Shown one piece after another: positions 56,838 through 64,000 of a stretch of DNA of 64,000 nt (position 1 is its first letter; each line of letters begins with the position of its first letter). The translations under genes and the position numbers were made by a program. Source of the DNA: Actinomadura pelletieri DSM 43383 (lineage in GTDB: Bacteria; Actinomycetota; Actinomycetes; Streptosporangiales; Streptosporangiaceae); contig NZ_RBWU01000005.1 in NCBI RefSeq assembly GCF_003634705.1, positions 310,001-374,000 of the forward strand, read 5' to 3'. The notes beneath the pieces were generated by a model. That model was not told where the DNA came from, did no database searches, and saw only the letters and a program-made list of their open reading frames with translations.

Positions 56838-59210
56838 GTGGGTGAGCTCGACGGGACCGGCGGCGGGGTCCCACCGCGGGACACGCGACGGGACACGCGG
56901 CAGGACGCGCGGCAGGACGAGGGCATGACCCGGCGCGACACACGGGTGCCCGACCAGCGTTCGCCGGCGCGGACGCGGCGGGACGGGCCGGCGTCCGGCG
57001 ACCCGCTGGTACGGCTGCCGGGCGCGCTCGCCGAGCGGTACCGGGCGGTCGCGGAACTTCCGGTACAGGGTGCCGAGTCCGATCTGCTGCTCGTCCAGGA
57101 CGAGCACGGCGACGAGTACGTCGCGAAGATCTTCCGCCGTGGCTACAGCGCGGACCGGGACGTCTGGGCGAAGCTGCCCGCGCTGGACTCGCCGCATGTG
57201 CTGCGGATCCTGGAGACCGGCCACGCGGACGGGCGCGACTACGAGATCGCCGCGTACGCGCCCGACGGCAACCTGCGGGCGCTGCTGCGGGAGGGGCCGC
57301 TGCCCGCCGAGACCGCCGGTGAGATCGCGGCGCAACTCGCGGACGGGCTGATCGCCCTGCACGGCGCGGGCATCGTCCACCGCGACCTCAAACCGGAGAA
57401 CATCCTGGTGGTGGGCACCGACCCGGTACGGCTGGTGATCGCCGACTTCGGGTTGAGCCGGGTGCTCGACCAGAGCGTGGTGTTCGCCTCGTCGTCGCGG
57501 ACGCTGGCGTACGCGGCGCCGGAGTCGCTGTCGGGTCAGGTGTCGCCCGCCCGTGACTGGTGGTCGCTCGGCATGATCGTCCGGGAGATGGCGACGGGCC
57601 GCGCCCCGTTCCAGGGGCTGAGCGAGACGGTCGTGGTCGACCATCTCGCGACGCGTCCGGTGAGCGCGGACGACGTCCCCGATCCGCGGCTGCGGCTGCT
57701 GTGCCAGGGGCTGCTGACCCGCGACCCGCGCAGAAGGTGGACGGGCCGGGAGGTCCGGGAGTGGCTGGACGGCGGTTCGCCGCCGGTGGCCCAGGAGTCC
57801 GCCGGGCCGGAGACTGGCACCGGGCTCCTGTTCCAGGGACGACGGTTCACCCGCCGCGACGAACTGGCGCGCGCCCTCGTCGACGACTGGGATCACGCCG
57901 CGCAGTACTTCTTCGAACGCGGCGAGTCGGGGCAGGCGTGGCGGAGCCTGCGCGACTGGCTCGCGGAGGTGCCGGGCGAGGGCCGCGACGACCTGGTGGA
58001 CGGCCGACTCGCCACCCGCCTCCCGCCCGACGTGAAGCTGCTGCACCTGGTTCGGTGGCTCGACCCGGACCTTCCCCCGCACTATCTGGGCCGCCGGATG
58101 ACGGCCGACGATCTGCCGAACCTCGCCGTCCTCGCCGGGGACCGCCGCCATCCCGACCACCATCTCGCCTGCCGGATCGGGCGCGACCTCTGGGACCGCG
58201 ACCTGCTGCGCGTGCTGGCCGGGTTCGACGGCGGCCGTGAGCTCGCCCGCGTCGACGATCAGTGGCGGGCCTACGCGACGGCGTGGAACGACCTGGCCCG
58301 CTGGCTGCGGGCGCAGGAGGCGACGCCGCCCGCGCTGGACGCGCGGCTCCCGGACGCCGAGACCGGTGATCCGCCCGTCGTCCTGCTGACGCTCCTGGCG
58401 CTCGCGGCACGTCCCGCGCAGACCGGACGGCTGCTTGCCGACGGCGCGGCACGGGCGCGGGAGTCCGTCGCCGAGCCCGCGCCCTGGTTCACCTGGATGG
58501 CGGACGGCGCGGGCGACGATCCGCTGCGGCTGCTCGCGCTGTCGCTGGCGGCGCCCGAGGCCGTCCTGGAGGCGGAGGCGCGGGCGCGGGACCGGCTGAC
58601 CGCCGAGCGGCAGAACGAGGCGTTGCGCGCCCGGTGGGCCGACCGCGAACGGCAACGCCTCGCGGGACGGAGCGCCGCCACGACCCGCGCCGTGCTGTGG
58701 ACGCTGCCGCTGCTGGGCTTCTGGCTGCTCGGCAGTTGGATCGTGGACGGCCTGTTCGGCGTGGACGACACGGGCGCCAGCTCGGTCGGCGGGTTCCAAC
58801 GATCGTCCGGCGCGTCCCTCGGGCTGTTGGTCGCGGCGTCGGTGCTCGCGTGGGGCGTCCAGATCGGCAGCGAGGTCATGCTGGCGCGCACGCAGGGCGG
58901 CGACTACCTGCCCGGCGGGCCGTGGTCGTTGTTCTCGAAGGTGCTCGCGACGGGCGGCCGGATCCTGTCCGGCGCGTCGGGGGCGATGACGGGCGCCGCG
59001 CGGCGCACCGGACGCGGCGGCTGCGGGCTGCTGTTCCTCGCCGGAACGCTGCCGCTGCTGATCGTCCTGTTCCTGTTGGGCGCGGTGATGCCGCTCGGGA
59101 CGCTGCTGTGGCTGCTGGTGATGGCCGCGGCCGCGTTCGCGCACGCCGTCATGGCGGGCATGCGGCTGCACCGGTGGCGTGAGTCTCGAAGCGGCGGAGG
59201 AAAAGCGTGA
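56838..59210 (+). CDS. Ser/Thr protein kinase with large central region and C-terminal membrane segments
   Basis: 790 residues from a GTG. The first 50 residues are Arg/Asp-rich repeats (RRDTRRDTRQDARQDEG-like, spelled RDTRRDTRQDARQDEG). Kinase domain about 60-320: YVAKIF with the ATP Lys, HRDLKPEN, ADFGLSR, TLAYAAPESL, all intact though the glycine loop (VQGAESDLLLV) is poor. A helical region (about 340-620) with no known fold follows (FFERGESGQAWRSLRDWLAEV; LACRIGRDLWDRDLLRVLAGF). Membrane segments come at the end (VLWTLPLLGFWLLGSWIV; GLLVAASVLAWGVQI; GCGLLFLAGTLPLLIVLFLLGAVMPLGTLLWLLVMAAAAF). Thus kinase domain inside, no outer sensor. Stop overlaps the next GTG. Confidence 0.8.
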   Translation: MGELDGTGGGVPPRDTRRDTRQDARQDEGMTRRDTRVPDQRSPARTRRDGPASGDPLVRLPGALAERYRAVAELPVQGAESDLLLVQDEHGDEYVAKIFRRGYSADRDVWAKLPALDSPHVLRILETGHADGRDYEIAAYAPDGNLRALLREGPLPAETAGEIAAQLADGLIALHGAGIVHRDLKPENILVVGTDPVRLVIADFGLSRVLDQSVVFASSSRTLAYAAPESLSGQVSPARDWWSLGMIVREMATGRAPFQGLSETVVVDHLATRPVSADDVPDPRLRLLCQGLLTRDPRRRWTGREVREWLDGGSPPVAQESAGPETGTGLLFQGRRFTRRDELARALVDDWDHAAQYFFERGESGQAWRSLRDWLAEVPGEGRDDLVDGRLATRLPPDVKLLHLVRWLDPDLPPHYLGRRMTADDLPNLAVLAGDRRHPDHHLACRIGRDLWDRDLLRVLAGFDGGRELARVDDQWRAYATAWNDLARWLRAQEATPPALDARLPDAETGDPPVVLLTLLALAARPAQTGRLLADGAARARESVAEPAPWFTWMADGAGDDPLRLLALSLAAPEAVLEAEARARDRLTAERQNEALRARWADRERQRLAGRSAATTRAVLWTLPLLGFWLLGSWIVDGLFGVDDTGASSVGGFQRSSGASLGLLVAASVLAWGVQIGSEVMLARTQGGDYLPGGPWSLFSKVLATGGRILSGASGAMTGAARRTGRGGCGLLFLAGTLPLLIVLFLLGAVMPLGTLLWLLVMAAAAFAHAVMAGMRLHRWRESRSGGGKA

Positions 59211-60355
59211 GCAGTGGTGTCGAGGCCGAGATCGTCCTGGACATGGCGGTGGTCCTCACTCTCGGCATGAACCGTGTCCTCGGACACGGCGCCGGGGTGG
59301 CGGGCCGGGGCGCGGAGGCGTTGGCCGCGCTCGCCGAGGGACGTGCCGAGGCGCGGGCGGCGGCGCTCGCGGAGGTGGAGACGCAGGAGCGCGCGCTGCG
59401 CGAGGTGGTGCGCCGCAACGCCCGCATCGCGGCGCTCGCCGAGACGCGCGACGGGCTCGGCGCCGACGTGGCGCTCCCTGCGGCGCTGGAGCCGGACGAG
59501 CGCCCCGCCGCGGAGCTGACCGCATGGTGCGAGGCGACGGACCGGCTCCTGGACGAGGCGGAACGGCAACTCTCGGAGCATCTGGCCGCCCAGGTCACCG
59601 CGCAGGTCTTCGCCCTCCCCGCCGAGGCGCTCCAGGCCGACACGGCACAGCCCCCGCAGGCCCCGGCGACTCCCGAGGACGACGAGAGCGCCGCGGAGGA
59701 CGCCCGGCGCACCCTGGCCCGCATCATGGCGCGGCTGCTGCCGGACGCGTCCGACGAGGAACGGCACGCGGTCGTGGAGGCGGCGCGCCTGCTGGCGGGC
59801 GTCGGCACGGCGGAGGAGGCCGAGGGCGTCCTGCAGGAGGTGCGGCTGCGGATCGGGGACGCGAACCGCCGCACCGCGGAACGCCGGGAGGAGGAGCGGC
59901 GCCGCGCGGCGGAACGGGACGCCGCCGAGCAGGCCGAGGCCGAACGTCGCTACGTCCTCGACTCGATCACCGCCGCGTTCGAGGACCTCGGATACGAGGT
60001 CCAGCCGGGCTTCGAGACGCTGACGGCCGACGACGGGACCATGACGTTGACCAAGGGCGCCTGGCCCGACCACAGCGTGCGGATGCGGGTGGACGACGCG
60101 GCGCACGTACGGGCGTCGATGGTGCGGGAGCGACCTGCGGAGAGCGAGGACGACCGGCGCGTCGACGTCGAACGGGAACGCGAGTGGTGCGAGGCGTTCG
60201 AGGCCGCGCGGACCCGGCTGGAGCGGGCCGGGATCCGCTCCGACGTGTCGTGGCGACTCGACCCGGGAGTCCGTGAGCTGCCGGTCTCCACCGAGTCACG
60301 GCAGACTAGGCCACGCGCGGGGCAACGCGAGCGCCGCCGTGAGCGTCACAAGTGA
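59207..60355 (+). CDS. Coiled-coil protein of unknown function in kinase/AAA+/radical SAM operon
   Basis: 382 residues from a GTG overlapping the kinase stop (GTGA). Mostly helical and rich in Ala, Glu and Arg, with long coiled-coil stretches (about 35-70, ALAEGRAEARAAALAEVETQ; and about 200-255, RTAERREEERRRAAERDAAE). A small mixed domain follows (about 258-350: ITAAFEDLGYEVQPGFETL ... GTMTLTKGAWPDHSVRMRV). The C-terminus is very basic. No enzymatic motif and no membrane segment. It is probably a partner or scaffold for the kinase upstream or the AAA+ protein downstream. Confidence 0.7.
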   Translation: MSSGVEAEIVLDMAVVLTLGMNRVLGHGAGVAGRGAEALAALAEGRAEARAAALAEVETQERALREVVRRNARIAALAETRDGLGADVALPAALEPDERPAAELTAWCEATDRLLDEAERQLSEHLAAQVTAQVFALPAEALQADTAQPPQAPATPEDDESAAEDARRTLARIMARLLPDASDEERHAVVEAARLLAGVGTAEEAEGVLQEVRLRIGDANRRTAERREEERRRAAERDAAEQAEAERRYVLDSITAAFEDLGYEVQPGFETLTADDGTMTLTKGAWPDHSVRMRVDDAAHVRASMVRERPAESEDDRRVDVEREREWCEAFEAARTRLERAGIRSDVSWRLDPGVRELPVSTESRQTRPRAGQRERRRERHK

Positions 60356-60498
60356 CGTGCCTGGTGGATGGGCGACCGATCGGACGGATGGAGCGGAGTG
60401 GAGCCGACGCATGAACGGGAACGAACCGGAGAGGGCGGGGAATCGTCCCCGCACCGCCGGTCGCCTTCCCACCCTCGGCCCCTCCGCGAGGAGCAGGT

Positions 60499-62427
60499 AT
60501 GAGCATTGAATCGCCGACTCTCGGTGGACGGCTGTTGGGTTGGCCGCCGTTCATCCGTGAACTGGACGCGACCCTCTCCGTGCACTCCCAGTACGTCCTG
60601 TCGGGCAACCTGTACGACAGTTTCCTCGCGCCCCCGTCGGACGCCACCGGCCCCGCGCGGCTGCTGCCGCTGCGGGAGCTGCTGTGGGAGACGCTGCGGT
60701 CCAGCGGCGCCTCCTTCATGGTCGTGTACGACCCGGTGGACGGTCTCCAGGTGTACCCGGAGGCCGGGACCGAGGACGGGGACGAGGCGGCCCGGTCGGC
60801 GGAGCGGCTGCTCGGCAAGATCAAGGCCGACGAGAAGCCGTCGCTGGAGGCGCTGACCCGGCATCTGTCGGCGGTGGCGCGCCCGGAGGAGAACATCCGC
60901 GCCGCGTTCGTGATCGACTCGGCGTCGCGGATCGCCCGCACCCCCACCGACCTGGAGCCCGGCGAACGCGACTTCTTCCGGTTCTGCGCGAAGCTGTCGC
61001 GCAGCGCCCGTCCCGTCCGGGTGACGGGTCCGCGGCCGAAGCCGCTGTACAACCCGGTGGTGTGGCTGGTGGAACGGCCGGGCGACCTGCCGCCGTGGCT
61101 GACCGCCGACAACGAGAACGTCCGGGAGATCACGATCCCGCGCCCGCATCTCGGCGACCGGCAGGAGACGGCGCGGCTGCTGGCCCGCGCGTTCGGCGTC
61201 ACCGACGTGGGGGCGGACGAGGTCGCCGCGGCGGCGTGCGACGCGTTCGCCGAGCAGGCCGACGGGCTGACCCTCCAGTCGATGATCGAGGTGACACGGC
61301 TGGCGAAGGAACGCAGCGTCGACCTGGCCGACCTGCCGGACGCCGTCCGCACCTACAAGCTCGGCGTGCTCGACAACCCGTGGAGCCGCGGCCATCTGCG
61401 GCGGCGGGTGCTGGAGGGCGAGAAACGCGTCCCGGAACGGGTGATCGGGCAGCCGCAGGCCGTGACGAAGACGCTCGACATTCTCAAACGGGCGGTGCTC
61501 GGGCTGTCGGGGGCGCAGGCGACCCGGTCGGGGAGCCGCCCGCGCGGCGTGCTGTTCTTCGCCGGGCCGACCGGCACCGGCAAGACGGAGCTGGCGAAGG
61601 CGATCACCGAGCTGGTGTTCGGTGACGAGTCGGCCTACCTGCGGTTCGACATGAGCGAGTTCTCCGGGGAGGGCTCCGGGGACCGGCTGATCGGGTCGCC
61701 GCCCGGATACGTGGGCCACGAGGCGGGCGGGGAGCTGACCAACGCCGTCCGGGAGGACCCGTTCCGGGTGATGCTGTTCGACGAGATCGAGAAGGCGCAC
61801 CCGCGGATCCTGGACAAGTTCCTGCAGATCCTGGAGGACGGGCGCCTCACCGACGGGCGCGGCAACACCGTCCACTTCTCCGAGTCGATCCTGATCTTCA
61901 CCTCGAACCTCGGGATGTACGTTCCGGGCCGTGACCTCACGACCCGGGACGCGCACACGGGCGGGTCGCCGTTCGCGTCGCCGGACCGTGTGCAGAACAT
62001 CACACCCGGGATGCCGTACGACGAGGTGGAGCAGCGCATCAAGAGCGCCGTCGCCGACCACTTCACCGAAGTCCTGAACCGGCCCGAGCTGCTCAACCGG
62101 TTCGGCGACAACATCGTCGTGTTCGACTTCATCTCCGCCGAAGCCGCCCAGAAGATCTTCGACCTGCAGCTCGCGAACATCTGCCGGCGCGTCACCGAGG
62201 AGCACCGGCTCGTCCTCACGGTGAAGAGCGAGGCGCTGGCGACGCTGCGCGGATGGTGCACGGAGGAGCTGGACAAGGGCGGACGCGGCATCGGCATGGC
62301 GTTGGAGTCCTACTTCGTGAACCCGCTGGCGCGTGCGCTGTTCGACCGTGATCTCGTGCCCAACGAGAAGATCACCGTCTCGGGTCTGCGACGCGAGGGC
62401 AGCATCGTCCATCTGGATCTTCAGTGA
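60499..62427 (+). CDS. ClpB-like AAA+ ATPase with degenerate first AAA module
   Basis: 642 residues from the ATG at 60499 with GAGGAG upstream. Residues 30-290 look like a worn AAA module: VLSGNLYDSF, FMVVYDPVDGLQVYP, AAFVIDSASR, WLVERPGDLPPWL, and a helical lid with SMIEVTRLAKERSV; it has no P-loop. The second module is a full Clp/HSP100 D2-type ATPase: VIGQPQAV, Walker A GPTGTGKT (356-363), RFDMSEFSGEGSGDRLIGSPPGYVGHEAGG, Walker B VMLFDEIEKAHP (424-435), and the C-terminal D2 small domain (RPELLNRFGDNIVVFDF). There is no N-domain or ClpP-binding loop. It should be an unfoldase or remodeller. GTGA-coupled to the radical SAM gene. Confidence 0.85.
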   Translation: MSIESPTLGGRLLGWPPFIRELDATLSVHSQYVLSGNLYDSFLAPPSDATGPARLLPLRELLWETLRSSGASFMVVYDPVDGLQVYPEAGTEDGDEAARSAERLLGKIKADEKPSLEALTRHLSAVARPEENIRAAFVIDSASRIARTPTDLEPGERDFFRFCAKLSRSARPVRVTGPRPKPLYNPVVWLVERPGDLPPWLTADNENVREITIPRPHLGDRQETARLLARAFGVTDVGADEVAAAACDAFAEQADGLTLQSMIEVTRLAKERSVDLADLPDAVRTYKLGVLDNPWSRGHLRRRVLEGEKRVPERVIGQPQAVTKTLDILKRAVLGLSGAQATRSGSRPRGVLFFAGPTGTGKTELAKAITELVFGDESAYLRFDMSEFSGEGSGDRLIGSPPGYVGHEAGGELTNAVREDPFRVMLFDEIEKAHPRILDKFLQILEDGRLTDGRGNTVHFSESILIFTSNLGMYVPGRDLTTRDAHTGGSPFASPDRVQNITPGMPYDEVEQRIKSAVADHFTEVLNRPELLNRFGDNIVVFDFISAEAAQKIFDLQLANICRRVTEEHRLVLTVKSEALATLRGWCTEELDKGGRGIGMALESYFVNPLARALFDRDLVPNEKITVSGLRREGSIVHLDLQ

Positions 62428-63143
62428 CGTCCGCGACACTGCTGCTCGCCAAGGCGCACTATCCGGTGACCACACTCGGCCCCGGAACCCGCGCGGGCAT
62501 CTGGACGCAGGGCTGCACGCTGCACTGCCCCGGCTGCCTGTCCCGGGACACCTGGGAGGCCGATCCGGGCAAGGCCGTCCCGGTGGAGGCGATTCTCGGC
62601 TGGCTGGCGTCACTGCCGGGACCGGTCGACGGCGTCACCATCTCCGGCGGCGAACCGTTCCAGCAGCCGGCCGCGCTGGCCGCCCTGGTGCGGGGTATCC
62701 GCGCGTGGCAGGAGGGCCGCGCCCGTGAGACGATTGCATTGGACATATTGGTCTACAGCGGATATGTCTACTCTCGGCTCGTCCGCACCGGTGCGACTCG
62801 CGAGATCCTGGACATGTGCGACGCCGTGGTAGCAGGCCCGTACGTTGATCGGCTCAACCCGGAGGGGCGACACTCCCAGAGTGGATCTCTACTCTGGAGG
62901 GGGTCGGCCAACCAGCGTGTCGTGCCGCTGTCCCCGCTCGGGGTCGAGCGGTACGGGGCACTGGCCGATATCGGGGAGACTGGAGAAGGAACAGGGCCCC
63001 GAGTACAGGTGTCCGTGGACGAAGGGCCGGAGGGAAGGCGGGTGTACTACATCGGGATCCCGCGAAGGGGTGACATGGAGCACCTGACGTCGAGGCTCGA
63101 CCGCGCCGGGGTGCGCTCGGGGGATGTGTCATGGCGACCTTGA
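62424..63143 (+). CDS. Radical SAM activase-like protein (NrdG/PFL-activase fold)
   Basis: 239 residues from a GTG in the AAA+ stop. The radical SAM cluster motif is QGCTLHCPGC (CX3CX2C, Cys31, Cys35, Cys38), with WTQG in front as in activases, and GGEPF (about 73-77) as the SAM-binding GGE motif. It lacks SPASM or extra cluster motifs, so it is of the small activating-enzyme type that makes a radical on a partner protein. No glycyl-radical enzyme is in the window, so the target is unknown; the neighbouring AAA+ and zinc-ribbon proteins are candidates. Overlaps the next gene by 13 bases. Confidence 0.85.
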   Translation: MTSATLLLAKAHYPVTTLGPGTRAGIWTQGCTLHCPGCLSRDTWEADPGKAVPVEAILGWLASLPGPVDGVTISGGEPFQQPAALAALVRGIRAWQEGRARETIALDILVYSGYVYSRLVRTGATREILDMCDAVVAGPYVDRLNPEGRHSQSGSLLWRGSANQRVVPLSPLGVERYGALADIGETGEGTGPRVQVSVDEGPEGRRVYYIGIPRRGDMEHLTSRLDRAGVRSGDVSWRP

Positions 63144-64000
63144 ACTGTCCTGTCTGTGACGAACCGTTCCAGCAGGGCGATCTGCTCTGCATGAGCTGCG
63201 GGGCCAACCTCGCCCGTGCGGGCGGCGCCCAGCGGCCGGGCCCGGGCGGGTACGACGACCAGCACCGGGGCTTTCCGCCACCGGGCCAGCCGCAGGGCGG
63301 CCAGCCGCAGTACGGCGCCCCGCCGGGGCAGCCGGGCGGCCAGCCGTACCAGCAGGCGCCCGACCCCTACCAGCAGCAGGGCCCGCAGCACCAGGGGCCG
63401 CCCCAGCAGCAGGGCCCGCCCGGGCAGGCGCCCGACCCATGGGGCCAGCCGCCGCAGCAGCAACAGCAGCCGGACGGCTGGGGGTCGCCCATGCCCCAGC
63501 AGCAGGCCCCCGACCAGTACGGGCAGGGCCAGCCGCAGCACGGGCAAGGTCAGCACGGGCAGGCACCGTACGGGCAGCCGCAGCAGCAGGGCGGCGGCCA
63601 GGCTCCGATGCAGCAGTCGCCGGACCCCTGGGGCATGCCCCAGCAGCAGCAACCGCAGCAGGACCAGTGGGGCGCACCGCAGCAACAGCAGCAGCAGTAT
63701 TCGCCGCCCGACCAGCAGTTCCCGCCACAGGACCAGCAGTTCCCTCCGCAAGACCAGCAGTTCCCTCCGCAGCAGGACCAGTACTCCCCGCAGCAGGACC
63801 AGCAGTACTCGCCGCCGCAGGACCAGTGGGGCGCACCGCAGCAGCAACAGCAGCAGCAACAACAGCAGGACCAGTGGGGCGCACCGCAGCAGGGCCCGCC
63901 CGGCGGTGACCAGTTCGGCCAGCCGCCGCAGCACGGCGGCCCGCCCCAGCCGCACGGCGGTCCCCAGCACGGCGGCCAGCAGCACGGTGGTCCCCAGCAC
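63131..64000 (+). CDS. Zinc-ribbon protein with long Gln/Pro-rich tail (partial, runs off right edge)
   Basis: The frame is open from the ATG at 63131, inside the end of the radical SAM gene, to the window edge: 290 codons without a stop. It begins MATLNCPVCDEPFQQGDLLCMSCGANL, a double CxxC zinc ribbon (Cys6, Cys9, Cys20, Cys23). All the rest seen is low-complexity Gln/Pro/Gly/Asp with irregular repeats such as PDPWGQP, QDQWGAP and QQFPPQD. Proteins of this make in actinomycetes often continue to an FHA or other domain; that cannot be judged here. It is part of the same operon. Confidence 0.8.
   Translation, partial: MATLNCPVCDEPFQQGDLLCMSCGANLARAGGAQRPGPGGYDDQHRGFPPPGQPQGGQPQYGAPPGQPGGQPYQQAPDPYQQQGPQHQGPPQQQGPPGQAPDPWGQPPQQQQQPDGWGSPMPQQQAPDQYGQGQPQHGQGQHGQAPYGQPQQQGGGQAPMQQSPDPWGMPQQQQPQQDQWGAPQQQQQQYSPPDQQFPPQDQQFPPQDQQFPPQQDQYSPQQDQQYSPPQDQWGAPQQQQQQQQQQDQWGAPQQGPPGGDQFGQPPQHGGPPQPHGGPQHGGQQHGGPQH

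Noticed and set aside
1..64000. tRNA, rRNA, insertion sequences, prophage or integrase genes
   Set aside because: I looked for TψC-like arms, transposase or integrase motifs and flanking repeats by eye and found none; a tRNAscan run would be needed to exclude a tRNA with certainty.

Overview
The window is uniformly GC-rich, with GTG/ATG starts, frequent 4-base ATGA or GTGA gene overlaps and almost no spacer DNA. This is the style of an actinomycete chromosome. Mycothiol biosynthesis (mshB), several membrane-anchored Ser/Thr kinases, two LytR-CpsA-Psr proteins, a mycobacterial-type succinate dehydrogenase and a vWA-MoxR-VMAP type conflict locus all fit an actinomycete. The Streptosporangiales (for example Actinomadura) is my best guess, but it is inference. 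I see no phage, insertion sequence, integrase, CRISPR array, rRNA or tRNA gene.

Layout. 1-12.9 kb: a PH-domain membrane protein running off the left edge, a methyltransferase, a degenerate cysteinyl-tRNA-synthetase-like protein, a six-copy 14-bp repeat, a TNT (NAD glycohydrolase toxin) protein, a hydrolase, an oxidoreductase, a lipoprotein/secreted protein/kinase operon, a GT-C type membrane protein and a MmcQ/YjbR protein. 13.0-19.1 kb: a four-gene locus (Trypco1 protein, trypsin-VMAP protease, MoxR AAA+ ATPase, SAV_2336-like vWA protein fused to two inactive-looking EccC-type ATPase modules). This is the clearest specialised system in the window. 19.1-34.7 kb: regulators, a secreted M6 metalloprotease, an Lrp-rocD divergent pair, an LCP protein, a PadR-MFS efflux operon with sharp palindromic operators, DUF6113-mshB, a Ser/Thr kinase and an S9 peptidase. 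33.9-41.2 kb: two ABC exporter systems, one of the ABC-2 type under a TetR protein with two HTH segments, the other a heterodimeric exporter with one dead ATP site. 41.6-53.1 kb: a receiver-PP2C phosphatase, then two unrelated succinate dehydrogenase operons facing each other around an arginase-family gene, a LysR gene and a Crp-family gene. Both SDH promoters carry near-consensus Crp sites.

53.7-64 kb: a large LCP protein, a prepilin-peptidase-like protein, then a tightly packed operon (DUF4282 membrane protein, Ser/Thr kinase with membrane tail, coiled-coil protein, ClpB-like AAA+ ATPase, radical SAM activase, zinc-ribbon/Gln-Pro-rich protein) that continues past the right edge. I cannot assign this operon to a described pathway. 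It and the VMAP locus are the two regions most worth further work.

Most products are recognised from motifs read by eye; no database search was possible. Start codons were chosen by ribosome-binding sites, overlaps and domain boundaries. Where long upstream in-frame extensions exist, they were rejected for the reasons given in each entry.
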